A stretch of DNA of 64,000 nucleotides, from positions 775,501 to 839,500 of the forward strand of contig CALSFV010000030.1 of the NCBI GenBank assembly GCA_943737045.1, written 5' to 3'. This document shows positions 14,201 to 28,900 of the stretch, piece after piece. The notes beneath the pieces were generated by a model. That model did no database searches, was not told the DNA's origin, and saw only the letters and a list, made by a program, of their open reading frames with translations. Every line of letters begins with the position of its first letter. Position 1 is the first letter of the stretch. Both the position numbers and the translations under genes were made by a program. This stretch comes from Parapristionchus giblindavisi (Eukaryota > Nematoda > Chromadorea > Rhabditida > Diplogasteridae).

Positions 14201-17200
14201 AGTGAAAGCTACTTTTGTACTTATTGCATTGTGGAATCAACACAAGATTACAGTTTGACATGAACTGAAGTGTAGATTATTCAGAATTTTTTGCTCTTTC
14301 ACGTGGTATATGCTACGATAAGTTTCGATAAAACATTGACGTGTCACGAATTCTTTAATGCCAGAAATGCATTATTCAATTTTGTTAATTCGGCTGGAGT
14401 GGCCGTTGTTCAACATGGGAACGTGCAAAATACTCAGAATTTTTTGCTCTTTCGTTTGGTATATAACACGCTGGGTTTCGCAGAAAATTTTTCATGTCAG
14501 GTATTGTTTTGGTCTTATCAGAGTGAAAGCTACTTTTGTACTTATTGCATTGTGGAATCAACACAAGATTACTGTTTGACATGAACTGAAGTGTAGATTA
14601 TTCAGAATTTTTTGCTCTTTCACGTGGTATATGCTACGATAAGTTTCGATAAAACATTGACGTGTCACGAATTCTTTAATGCCAGAAATGCATTATTCAA
14701 TTTTGTTAATTCGGCTGGAGTGGCCGTTGTTCAACATGGGAACGTGCAAAATACTCAGAATTTTTTGCTCTTTCGTTTGGTATATAACACGCTGGGTTTC
14801 GCAGAAAATTTTTCATGTCAGGTATTGTTTTGGTCTTATCAGAGTGAAAGCTACTTTTGTACTTATTGCATTGTGGAATCAACACAAGATTACAGTTTGA
14901 CATGAACTGAAGTGTAGATTATTCAGAATTTTTTGCTCTTTTACGTGGTATATGCTACGATAAGTTTCGATAAAACATTGACGTGTCACGAATTCTTTAA
15001 TGCCAGAAATGCATTATTCAATTTTGTTAATTCGGCTGGAGTGGCCGTTGTTCAACATGGGAACGTGCAAAATACTCAGAATTTTTTGCTCTTTCGTTTG
15101 GTATATAACACGCTGGGTTTCGCAGAAAATTTTTCATGTCAGGTATTGTTTTGGTCTTATCAGAGTGAAAGCTACTTTTGTACTTATTGCATTGTGGAAT
15201 CAACACAAGATTACAGTTTGACATGAACTGAAGTGTAGATTATTCAGAATTTTTTGCTCTTTTACGTGGTATATGCTACGATAAGTTTCGATAAAACATT
15301 GACGTGTCACGAATTCTTTAATGCCAGAAATGCATTATTCAATTTTGTTAATTCGGCTGGAGTGGCCGTTGTTCAACATGGGAACGTGCAAAATATTCAG
15401 AATTTTTTGCTCTTTCGTTTGGTATATAACACGCTGGGTTTCGCAGAAAATTTTTCATGTCAGGTATTGTTTTGGTCTTATCAGAGTGAAAGCTACTTTT
15501 GTACTTATTGCATTGTGGAATCAACACAAGATTACAGTTTGACATGAACTGAAGTGTAGATTATTCAGAATTTTTTGCTCTTTCACGTGGTATATGCTAC
15601 GATAAGTTTCGATAAAACATTGACGTGTCACGAATTCTTTAATGCCAGAAATGCATTATTCAATTTTGTTAATTCGGCTGGAGTGGCCGTTGTTCAACAT
15701 GGGAACGTGCAAAATACTCAGAATTTTTTGCTCTTTCGTTTGGTATATAACACGCTGGGTTTCGCAGAAAATTTTTCATGTCAGGTATTGTTTTGGTCTT
15801 ATCAGAGTGAAAGCTACTTTTGTACTTATTGCATTGTGGAATCAACACAAGATTACAGTTTGACATGAACTGAAGTGTAGATTATTCAGAATTTTTTGCT
15901 CTTTTACGTGGTATATGCTACGATAAGTTTCGATAAAACATTGACGTGTCACGAATTCTTTAATGCCAGAAATGCATTATTCAATTTTGTTAATTCGGCT
16001 GGAGTGGCCGTTGTTCAACATGGGAACGTGCAAAATACTCAGAATTTTTTGCTCTTTCGTTTGGTATATAACACGCTGGGTTTCGCAGAAAATTTTTCAT
16101 GTCAGATATTGTTTTGGTCTTATCAGAGTGAAAGCTACTTTTGTACTTATTGCATTGTGGAATCAACACAAGATTACTGTTTGACATGAACTGAAGTGTA
16201 GATTATTCAGAATTTTTTGCTCTTTCACGTGGTATATGCTACGATAAGTTTCGATAAAACATTGACGTGTCACGAATTCTTTAATGCCAGAAATGCATTA
16301 TTCAATTTTGTTAATTCGGCTGGAGTGGCCGTTGTTCAACATGGGAACGTGCAAAATACTCAGAATTTTTTGCTCTTTCGTTTGGTATATAACACGCTGG
16401 GTTTCGCAGAAAATTTTTCATGTCAGGTATTGTTTTGGTCTTATCAGAGTGAAAGCTACTTTTGTACTTATTGCATTGTGGAATCAACACAAGATTACAG
16501 TTTGACATGAACTGAAGTGTAGATTATTCAGAATTTTTTGCTCTTTTACGTGGTATATGCTACGATAAGTTTCGATAAAACATTGACGTGTCACGAATTC
16601 TTTAATGCCAGAAATGCATTATTCAATTTTGTTAATTCGGCTGGAGTGGCCGTTGTTCAACATGGGAACGTGCAAAATACTCAGAATTTTTTGCTCTTTC
16701 GTTTGGTATATAACACGCTGGGTTTCGCAGAAAATTTTTCATGTCAGGTATTGTTTTGGTCTTATCAGAGTGAAAGCTACTTTTGTACTTATTGCATTGT
16801 GGAATCAACACAAGATTACTGTTTGACATGAACTGAAGTGTAGATTATTCAGAATTTTTTGCTCTTTCACGTGGTATATGCTACGATAAGTTTCGATAAA
16901 ACATTGACGTGTCACGAATTCTTTAATGCCAGAAATGCATTATTCAATTTTGTTAATTCGGCTGGAGTGGCCGTTGTTCAACATGGGAACGTGCAAAATA
17001 CTCAGAATTTTTTGCTCTTTCGTTTGGTATATAACACGCTGGGTTTCGCAGAAAATTTTTCATGTCAGATATTGTTTTGGTCTTATCAGAGTGAAAGCTA
17101 CTTTTGTACTTATTGCATTGTGGAATCAACACAAGATTACTGTTTGACATGAACTGAAGTGTAGATTATTCAGAATTTTTTGCTCTTTCACGTGGTATAT

Positions 17201-20200
17201 GCTACGATAAGTTTCGATAAAACATTGACGTGTCACGAATTCTTTAATGCCAGAAATGCATTATTCAATTTTGTTAATTCGGCTGGAGTGGCCGTTGTTC
17301 AACATGGGAACGTGCAAAATACTCAGAATTTTTTGCTCTTTCGTTTGGTATATAACACGCTGGGTTTCGCAGAAAATTTTTCATGTCAGGTATTGTTTTG
17401 GTCTTATCAGAGTGAAAGCTACTTTTGTACTTATTGCATTGTGGAATCAACACAAGATTACAGTTTGACATGAACTGAAGTGTAGATTATTCAGAATTTT
17501 TTGCTCTTTTACGTGGTATATGCTACGATAAGTTTCGATAAAACATTGACGTGTCACGAATTCTTTAATGCCAGAAATGCATTATTCAATTTTGTTAATT
17601 CGGCTGGAGTGGCCGTTGTTCAACATGGGAACGTGCAAAATACTCAGAATTTTTTGCTCTTTCGTTTGGTATATAACACGCTGGGTTTCGCAGAAAATTT
17701 TTCATGTCAGATATTGTTTTGGTCTTATCAGAGTGAAAGCTACTTTTGTACTTATTGCATTGTGGAATCAACACAAGATTACAGTTTGACATGAACTGAA
17801 GTGTAGATTATTCAGAATTTTTTGCTCTTTCACGTGGTATATGCTACGATAAGTTTCGATAAAACATTGACGTGTCACGAATTCTTTAATGCCAGAAATG
17901 CATTATTCAATTTTGTTAATTCGGCTGGAGTGGCCGTTGTTCAACATGGGAACGTGCAAAATACTCAGAATTTTTTGCTCTTTCGTTTGGTATATAACAC
18001 GCTGGGTTTCGCAGAAAATTTTTCATGTCAGGTATTGTTTTGGTCTTATCAGAGTGAAAGCTACTTTTGTACTTATTGCATTGTGGAATCAACACAAGAT
18101 TACAGTTTGACATGAACTGAAGTGTAGATTATTCAGAATTTTTTGCTCTTTTACGTGGTATATGCTACGATAAGTTTCGATAAAACATTGACGTGTCACG
18201 AATTCTTTAATGCCAGAAATGCATTATTCAATTTTGTTAATTCGGCTGGAGTGGCCGTTGTTCAACATGGGAACGTGCAAAATACTCAGAATTTTTTGCT
18301 CTTTCGTTTGGTATATAACACGCTTGGTTTCGCAGAAAATTTTTCATGTCAGGTATTGTTTTGGTCTTATCAGAGTGAAAGCTACTTTTGTACTTATTGC
18401 ATTGTGGAATCAACACAAGATTACAGTTTGACATGAACTGAAGTGTAGATTATTCAGAATTTTTTGCTCTTTCACGTGGTATATGCTACGATAAGTTTCG
18501 ATAAAACATTGACGTGTCACGAATTCTTTAATGCCAGAAATGCATTATTCAATTTTGTTAATTCGGCTGGAGTGGCCGTTGTTCAACATGGGAACGTGCA
18601 AAATACTCAGAATTTTTTGCTCTTTCGTTTGGTATATAACACGCTGGGTTTCGCAGAAAATTTTTCATGTCAGGTATTGTTTTGGTCTTATCAGAGTGAA
18701 AGCTACTTTTGTACTTATTGCATTGTGGAATCAACACAAGATTACAGTTTGACATGAACTGAAGTGTAGATTATTCAGAATTTTTTGCTCTTTTACGTGG
18801 TATATGCTACGATAAGTTTCGATAAAACATTGACGTGTCACGAATTCTTTAATGCCAGAAATGCATTATTCAATTTTGTTAATTCGGCTGGAGTGGCCGT
18901 TGTTCAACATGGGAACGTGCAAAATACTCAGAATTTTTTGCTCTTTCGTTTGGTATATAACACGCTGGGTTTCGCAGAAAATTTTTCATGTCAGGTATTG
19001 TTTTGGTCTTATCAGAGTGAAAGCTACTTTTGTACTTATTGCATTGTGGAATCAACACAAGATTACAGTTTGACATGAACTGAAGTGTAGATTATTCAGA
19101 ATTTTTTGCTCTTTTACGTGGTATATGCTACGATAAGTTTCGATAAAACATTGACGTGTCACGAATTCTTTAATGCCAGAAATGCATTATTCAATTTTGT
19201 TAATTCGGCTGGAGTGGCCGTTGTTCAACATGGGAACGTGCAAAATACTCAGAATTTTTTGCTCTTTCGTTTGGTATATAACACGCTGGGTTTCGCAGAA
19301 AATTTTTCATGTCAGGTATTGTTTTGGTCTTATCAGAGTGAAAGCTACTTTTGTACTTATTGCATTGTGGAATCAACACAAGATTACAGTTTGACATGAA
19401 CTGAAGTGTAGATTATTCAGAATTTTTTGCTCTTTTACGTGGTATATGCTACGATAAGTTTCGATAAAACATTGACGTGTCACGAATTCTTTAATGCCAG
19501 AAATGCATTATTCAATTTTGTTAATTCGGCTGGAGTGGCCGTTGTTCAACATGGGAACGTGCAAAATACTCAGAATTTTTTGCTCTTTCGTTTGGTATAT
19601 AACACGCTGGGTTTCGCAGAAAATTTTTCATGTCAGGTATTGTTTTGGTCTTATCAGAGTGAAAGCTACTTTTGTACTTATTGCATTGTGGAATCAACAC
19701 AAGATTACAGTTTGACATGAACTGAAGTGTAGATTATTCAGAATTTTTTGCTCTTTTACGTGGTATATGCTACGATAAGTTTCGATAAAACATTGACGTG
19801 TCACGAATTCTTTAATGCCAGAAATGCATTATTCAATTTTGTTAATTCGGCTGGAGTGGCCGTTGTTCAACATGGGAACTTGCAAAATACTCAGAATTTT
19901 TTGCTCTTTCGTTTGGTATATAACATGCTGGGTTTCGCAGAAAATTTTTCATGTCAGGTATTGTTTTGGTCTTATCAGAGTGAAAGCTACTTTTGTACTT
20001 ATTGCATTGTGGAATCAACACAAGATTACAGTTTGACATGAACTGAAGTGTAGATTATTCAGAATTTTTTGCTCTTTTACGTGGTATATGCTACGATAAG
20101 TTTCGATAAAACATTGACGTGTCACGAATTCTTTAATGCCAGAAATGCATTATTCAATTTTGTTAATTCGGCTGGAGTGGCCGTTGTTCAACATGGGAAC

Positions 20201-20377
20201 GTGCAAAATATTCAGAATTTTTTGCTCTTTCGTTTGGTATATAACACGCTGGGTTTCGCAGAAAATTTTTCATGTCAGGTATTGTTTTGGTCTTATCAGA
20301 GTGAAAGCTACTTTTGTACTTATTGCATTGTGGAATCAACACAAGATTACAGTTTGACATGAACTGAAGTGTAGATT

Positions 20378-22945
20378 ATTCAGAATTTTTTGCTCTTTTA
20401 CGTGGTATATGCTACGATAAGTTTCGATAAAACATTGACGTGTCACGAATTCTTTAATGCCAGAAATGCATTATTCAATTTTGTTAATTCGGCTGGAGTG
20501 GCCGTTGTTCAACATGGGAACGTGCAAAATACTCAGAATTTTTTGCTCTTTCGTTTGGTATATAACACGCTGGGTTTCGCAGAAAATTTTTCATGTCAGG
20601 TATTGTTTTGGTCTTATCAGAGTGAAAGCTACTTTTGTACTTATTGCATTGTGGAATCAACACAAGATTACAGTTTGACATGAACTGAAGTGTAGATTAT
20701 TCAGAATTTTTTGCTCTTTCACGTGGTATATGCTACGATAAGTTTCGATAAAACATTGACGTGTCACGAATTCTTTAATGCCAGAAATGCATTATTCAAT
20801 TTTGTTAATTCGGCTGGAGTGGCCGTTGTTCAACATGGGAACGTGCAAAATATTCAGAATTTTTTGCTCTTTCGTTTGGTATATAACACGCTGGGTTTCG
20901 CAGAAAATTTTTCATGTCAGGTATTGTTTTGGTCTTATCAGAGTGAAAGCTACTTTTGTACTTATTGCATTGTGGAATCAACACAAGATTACAGTTTGAC
21001 ATGAACTGAAGTGTAGATTATTCAGAATTTTTTGCTCTTTTACGTGGTATATGCTACGATAAGTTTCGATAAAACATTGACGTGTCACGAATTCTTTAAT
21101 GCCAGAAATGCATTATTCAATTTTGTTAATTCGGCTGGAGTGGCCGTTGTTCAACATGGGAACGTGCAAAATATTCAGAATTTTTTGCTCTTTCGTTTGG
21201 TATATAACACGCTGGGTTTCGCAGAAAATTTTTCATGTCAGGTATTGTTTTGGTCTTATCAGAGTGAAAGCTACTTTTGTACTTATTGCATTGTGGAATC
21301 AACACAAGATTACAGTTTGACATGAACTGAAGTGTAGATTATTCAGAATTTTTTGCTCTTTTACGTGGTATATGCTACGATAAGTTTCGATAAAACATTG
21401 ACGTGTCACGAATTCTTTAATGCCAGAAATGCATTATTCAATTTTGTTAATTCGGCTGGAGTGGCCGTTGTTCAACATGGGAACGTGCAAAATACTCAGA
21501 ATTTTTTGCTCTTTCGTTTGGTATATAACACGCTGGGTTTCGCAGAAAATTTTTCATGTCAGGTATTGTTTTGGTCTTATCAGAGTGAAAGCTACTTTTG
21601 TACTTATTGCATTGTGGAATCAACACAAGATTACAGTTTGACATGAACTGAAGTGTAGATTATTCAGAATTTTTTGCTCTTTCACGTGGTATATGCTACG
21701 ATAAGTTTCGATAAAACATTGACGTGTCACGAATTCTTTAATGCCAGAAATGCATTATTCAATTTTGTTAATTCGGCTGGAGTGGCCGTTGTTCAACATG
21801 GGAACGTGCAAAATATTCAGAATTTTTTGCTCTTTCGTTTGGTATATAACACGCTGGGTTTCGCAGAAAATTTTTCATGTCAGGTATTGTTTTGGTCTTA
21901 TCAGAGTGAAAGCTACTTTTGTACTTATTGCATTGTGGAATCAACACAAGATTACAGTTTGACATGAACTGAAGTGTAGATTATTCAGAATTTTTTGCTC
22001 TTTTACGTGGTATATGCTACGATAAGTTTCGATAAAACATTGACGTGTCACGAATTCTTTAATGCCAGAAATGCATTATTCAATTTTGTTAATTCGGCTG
22101 GAGTGGCCGTTGTTCAACATGGGAACGTGCAAAATATTCAGAATTTTTTGCTCTTTCGTTTGGTATATAACACGCTGGGTTTCGCAGAAAATTTTTCATG
22201 TCAGGTATTGTTTTGGTCTTATCAGAGTGAAAGCTACTTTTGTACTTATTGCATTGTGGAATCAACACAAGATTACAGTTTGACATGAACTGAAGTGTAG
22301 ATTATTCAGAATTTTTTGCTCTTTTACGTGGTATATGCTACGATAAGTTTCGATAAAACATTGACGTGTCACGAATTCTTTAATGCCAGAAATGCATTAT
22401 TCAATTTTGTTAATTCGGCTGGAGTGGCCGTTGTTCAACATGGGAACGTGCAAAATACTCAGAATTTTTTGCTCTTTCGTTTGGTATATAACACGCTGGG
22501 TTTCGCAGAAAATTTTTCATGTCAGGTATTGTTTTGGTCTTATCAGAGTGAAAGCTACTTTTGTACTTATTGCATTGTGGAATCAACACAAGATTACAGT
22601 TTGACATGAACTGAAGTGTAGATTATTCAGAATTTTTTGCTCTTTCACGTGGTATATGCTACGATAAGTTTCGATAAAACATTGACGTGTCACGAATTCT
22701 TTAATGCCAGAAATGCATTATTCAATTTTGTTAATTCGGCTGGAGTGGCCGTTGTTCAACATGGGAACGTGCAAAATATTCAGAATTTTTTGCTCTTTCG
22801 TTTGGTATATAACACGCTGGGTTTCGCAGAAAATTTTTCATGTCAGGTATTGTTTTGGTCTTATCAGAGTGAAAGCTACTTTTGTACTTATTGCATTGTG
22901 GAATCAACACAAGATTACAGTTTGACATGAACTGAAGTGTAGATT
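20378..22945. repeat. Three-monomer higher-order repeat (963-bp period)
   Basis: Monomers follow the order (ttttacg, aatactcag), (tttcacg, aatattcag), (ttttacg, aatattcag). This order is repeated at 20378-21340 and 21341-22303, with a third copy broken off after two units at 22945. The period is 963 bp, three monomers. Confidence 0.75.
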
Positions 22946-25900
22946 ATTCAGAATTTTTTGCTCTTTTACGTGGTATATGCTACGATAAGTTTCGATAAAA
23001 CATTGACGTGTCACGAATTCTTTAATGCCAGAAATGCATTATTCAATTTTGTTAATTCGGCTGGAGTGGCCGTTGTTCAACATGGGAACGTGCAAAATAC
23101 TCAGAATTTTTTGCTCTTTCGTTTGGTATATAACACGCTTGGTTTCGCAGAAAATTTTTCATGTCAGGTATTGTTTTGGTCTTATCAGAGTGAAAGCTAC
23201 TTTTGTACTTATTGCATTGTGGAATCAACACAAGATTACAGTTTGACATGAACTGAAGTGTAGATTATTCAGAATTTTTTGCTCTTTCACGTGGTATATG
23301 CTACGATAAGTTTCGATAAAACATTGACGTGTCACGAATTCTTTAATGCCAGAAATGCATTATTCAATTTTGTTAATTCGGCTGGAGTGGCCGTTGTTCA
23401 ACATGGGAACGTGCAAAATACTCAGAATTTTTTGCTCTTTCGTTTGGTATATAACACGCTGGGTTTCGCAGAAAATTTTTCATGTCAGGTATTGTTTTGG
23501 TCTTATCAGAGTGAAAGCTACTTTTGTACTTATTGCATTGTGGAATCAACACAAGATTACAGTTTGACATGAACTGAAGTGTAGATTATTCAGAATTTTT
23601 TGCTCTTTTACGTGGTATATGCTACGATAAGTTTCGATAAAACATTGACGTGTCACGAATTCTTTAATGCCAGAAATGCATTATTCAATTTTGTTAATTC
23701 GGCTGGAGTGGCCGTTGTTCAACATGGGAACGTGCAAAATACTCAGAATTTTTTGCTCTTTCGTTTGGTATATAACACGCTGGGTTTCGCAGAAAATTTT
23801 TCATGTCAGGTATTGTTTTGGTCTTATCAGAGTGAAAGCTACTTTTGTACTTATTGCATTGTGGAATCAACACAAGATTACAGTTTGACATGAACTGAAG
23901 TGTAGATTATTCAGAATTTTTTGCTCTTTTACGTGGTATATGCTACGATAAGTTTCGATAAAACATTGACGTGTCACGAATTCTTTAATGCCAGAAATGC
24001 ATTATTCAATTTTGTTAATTAGGCTGGAGTGGCCGTTGTTCAACATGGCAACGTGCAAAATACTCAGAATTTTTTGCTCTTTCGTTTGGTATATAACACG
24101 CTGGGTTTCGCAGAAAATTTTTCATGTCAGGTATTGTTTTGGTCTTATCAGAGTGAAAGCTACTTTTGTACTTATTGCATTGTGGAATCAACACAAGATT
24201 ACAGTTTGACATGAACTGAAGTGTAGATTATTCAGAATTTTTTGCTCTTTCACGTGGTATATGCTACGATAAGTTTCGATAAAACATGGACGTGTCACGA
24301 ATTCTTTAATGCCAGAAATGCATTATTCAATTTTGTTAATTCGGCTGGAGTGGCCGTTGTTCAACATGGGAACGTGCAAAATACTCAGAATTTTTTGCTC
24401 TTTCGTTTGGTATATAACATGCTGGGTTTCGCAGAAAATTTTTCATGTCAGGTATTGTTTTGGTCTTATCAGAGTGAAAGCTACTTTTGTACTTATTGCA
24501 TTGTGGAATCAACACAAGATTACAGTTTGACATGAACTGAAGTGTAGATTATTCAGAATTTTTTGCTCTTTTACGTGGTATATGCTACGATAAGTTTCGA
24601 TAAAACATTGACGTGTCACGAATTCTTTAATGCCAGAAATGCATTATTCAATTTTGTTAATTCGGCTGGAGTGGCCGTTGTTCAACATGGGAACGTGCAA
24701 AATACTCAGAATTTTTTGCTCTTTCGTTTGGTATATAACACGCTGGGTTTCGCAGAAAATTTTTCATGTCAGGTATTGTTTTGGTCTTATCAGAGTGAAA
24801 GCTACTTTTGTACTTATTGCATTGTGGAATCAACACAAGATTACAGTTTGACATGAACTGAAGTGTAGATTATTCAGAATTTTTTGCTCTTTTACGTGGT
24901 ATATGCTACGATAAGTTTCGATAAAACATTGACGTGTCACGAATTCTTTAATGCCAGAAATGCATTATTCAATTTTGTTAATTCGGCTGGAGTGGCCGTT
25001 GTTCAACATGGGAACGTGCAAAATACTCAGAATTTTTTGCTCTTTCGTTTGGTATATAACACGCTGGGTTTCGCAGAAAATTTTTCATGTCAGGTATTGT
25101 TTTGGTCTTATCAGAGTGAAAGCTACTTTTGTACTTATTGCATTGTGGAATCAACACAAGATTACAGTTTGACATGAACTGAAGTGTAGATTATTCAGAA
25201 TTTTTTGCTCTTTTACGTGGTATATGCTACGATAAGTTTCGATAAAACATTGACGTGTCACGAATTCTTTAATGCCAGAAATGCATTATTCAATTTTGTT
25301 AATTCGGCTGGAGTGGCCGTTGTTCAACATGGGAACGTGCAAAATATTCAGAATTTTTTGCTCTTTCGTTTGGTATATAACACGCTGGGTTTCGCAGAAA
25401 ATTTTTCATGTCAGGTATTGTTTTGGTCTTATCAGAGTGAAAGCTACTTTTGTACTTATTGCATTGTGGAATCAACACAAGATTACAGTTTGACATGAAC
25501 TGAAGTGTAGATTATTCAGAATTTTTTGCTCTTTTACGTGGTATATGCTACGATAAGTTTCGATAAAACATTGACGTGTCACGAATTCTTTAATGCCAGA
25601 AATGCATTATTCAATTTTGTTAATTCGGCTGGAGTGGCCGTTGTTCAACATGGGAACGTGCAAAATATTCAGAATTTTTTGCTCTTTCGTTTGGTATATA
25701 ACACGCTGGGTTTCGCAGAAAATTTTTCATGTCAGGTATTGTTTTGGTCTTATCAGAGTGAAAGCTACTTTTGTACTTATTGCATTGTGGAATCAACACA
25801 AGATTACAGTTTGACATGAACTGAAGTGTAGATTATTCAGAATTTTTTGCTCTTTTACGTGGTATATGCTACGATAAGTTTCGATAAAACATTGACGTGC

Positions 25901-28900
25901 CACGAATTCTTTAATGCCAGAAATGCATTATTCAATTTTGTTAATTCGGCTGGAGTGGCCGTTGTTCAACATGGGAACGTGCAAAATATTCAGAATTTTT
26001 TGCTCTTTCGTTTGGTATATAACACGCTGGGTTTCGCAGAAAATTTTTCATGTCAGGTATTGTTTTGGTCTTATCAGAGTGAAAGCTACTTTTGTACTTA
26101 TTGCATTGTGGAATCAACACAAGATTACTGTTTGACATGAACTGAAGTGTAGATTATTCAGAATTTTTTGCTCTTTCACGTGGTATATGCTACGATAAGT
26201 TTCGATAAAACATTGACGTGTCACGAATTCTTTAATGCCAGAAATGCATTATTCAATTTTGTTAATTCGGCTGGAGTGGCCGTTGTTCAACATGGGAACG
26301 TGCAAAATACTCAGAATTTTTTGCTCTTTCGTTTGGTATATAACACGCTGGGTTTCGCAGAAAATTTTTCATGTCAGGTATTGTTTTGGTCTTATCAGAG
26401 TGAAAGCTACTTTTGTACTTATTGCATTGTGGAATCAACACAAGATTACAGTTTGACATGAACTGAAGTGTAGATTATTCAGAATTTTTTGCTCTTTTAC
26501 GTGGTATATGCTACGATAAGTTTCGATAAAACATTGACGTGTCACGAATTCTTTAATGCCAGAAATGCATTATTCAATTTTGTTAATTCGGCTGGAGTGG
26601 CCGTTGTTCAACATGGGAACGTGCAAAATATTCAGAATTTTTTGCTCTTTCGTTTGGTATATAACACGCTGGGTTTCGCAGAAAATTTTTCATGTCAGGT
26701 ATTGTTTTGGTCTTATCAGAGTGAAAGCTACTTTTGTACTTATTGCATTGTGGAATCAACACAAGATTACAGTTTGACATGAACTGAAGTGTAGATTATT
26801 CAGAATTTTTTGCTCTTTTACGTGGTATATGCTACGATAAGTTTCGATAAAACATTGACGTGTCACGAATTCTTTAATGCCAGAAATGCATTATTCAATT
26901 TTGTTAATTCGGCTGGAGTGGCCGTTGTTCAACATGGGAACGTGCAAAATATTCAGAATTTTTTGCTCTTTCGTTTGGTATATAACACGCTGGGTTTCGC
27001 AGAAAATTTTTCATGTCAGGTATTGTTTTGGTCTTATCAGAGTGAAAGCTACTTTTGTACTTATTGCATTGTGGAATCAACACAAGATTACAGTTTGACA
27101 TGAACTGAAGTGTAGATTATTCAGAATTTTTTGCTCTTTTACGTGGTATATGCTACGATAAGTTTCGATAAAACATTGACGTGTCACGAATTCTTTAATG
27201 CCAGAAATGCATTATTCAATTTTGTTAATTCGGCTGGAGTGGCCGTTGTTCAACATGGGAACGTGCAAAATACTCAGAATTTTTTGCTCTTTCGTTTGGT
27301 ATATAACACGCTGGGTTTCGCAGAAAATTTTTCATGTCAGGTATTGTTTTGGTCTTATCAGAGTGAAAGCTACTTTTGTACTTATTGCATTGTGGAATCA
27401 ACACAAGATTACAGTTTGACATGAACTGAAGTGTAGATTATTCAGAATTTTTTGCTCTTTTACGTGGTATATGCTACGATAAGTTTCGATAAAACATTGA
27501 CGTGTCACGAATTCTTTAATGCCAGAAATGCATTATTCAATTTTGCTAATTCGGCTGGAGTGGCCGTTGTTCAACATGGGAACGTGCAAAATACTCAGAA
27601 TTTTTTGCTCTTTCGTTTGGTATATAACACGCTGGGTTTCGCAGAAAATTTTTCATGTCAGGTATTGTTTTGGTCTTATCAGAGTGAAAGCTACTTTTGT
27701 ACTCATTGCATTGTGGAATCAACACAAGATTACTGTTTGACATGAACTGAAGTGTAGATTATTCAGAATTTTTTGCTCTTTCACGTGGTATATGCTACGA
27801 TAAGTTTCGATAAAACATTGACGTGTCACGAATTCTTTAATGCCAGAAATGCATTATTCAATTTTGTTAATTCGGCTGGAGTGGCCGTTGTTCAACATGG
27901 GAACGTGCAAAATACTCAGAATTTTTTGCTCTTTCGTTTGGTATATAACACGCTGGGTTTCGCAGAAAATTTTTCATGTCAGGTATTGTTTTGGTCTTAT
28001 CAGAGTGAAAGCTACTTTTGTACTTATTGCATTGTGGAATCAACACAAGATTACAGTTTGACATGAACTGAAGTGTAGATTATTCAGAATTTTTTGCTCT
28101 TTTACGTGGTATATGCTACGATAAGTTTCGATAAAACATTGACGTGCCACGAATTCTTTAATGCCAGAAATGCATTATTCAATTTTGTTAATTCGGCTGG
28201 AGTGGCCGTTGTTCAACATGGGAACGTGCAAAATACTCAGAATTTTTTGCTCTTTCGTTTGGTATATAACACGCTGGGTTTCGCAGAAAATTTTTCATGT
28301 CAGGTATTGTTTTGGTCTTATCAGAGTGAAAGCTACTTTTGTACTTATTGCATTGTGGAATCAACACAAGATTACTGTTTGACATGAACTGAAGTGTAGA
28401 TTATTCAGAATTTTTTGCTCTTTCACGTGGTATATGCTACGATAAGTTTCGATAAAACATTGACGTGTCACGAATTCTTTAATGCCAGAAATGCATTATT
28501 CAATTTTGTTAATTCGGCTGGAGTGGCCGTTGTTCAACATGGGAACGTGCAAAATACTCAGAATTTTTTGCTCTTTCGTTTGGTATATAACACGCTGGGT
28601 TTCGCAGAAAATTTTTCATGTCAGGTATTGTTTTGGTCTTATCAGAGTGAAAGCTACTTTTGTACTTATTGCATTGTGGAATCAACACAAGATTACTGTT
28701 TGACATGAACTGAAGTGTAGATTATTCAGAATTTTTTGCTCTTTTACGTGGTATATGCTACGATAAGTTTCGATAAAACATTGACGTGTCACGAATTCTT
28801 TAATGCCAGAAATGCATTATTCAATTTTGTTAATTCGGCTGGAGTGGCCGTTGTTCAACATGGGAACGTGCAAAATACTCAGAATTTTTTGCTCTTTCGT

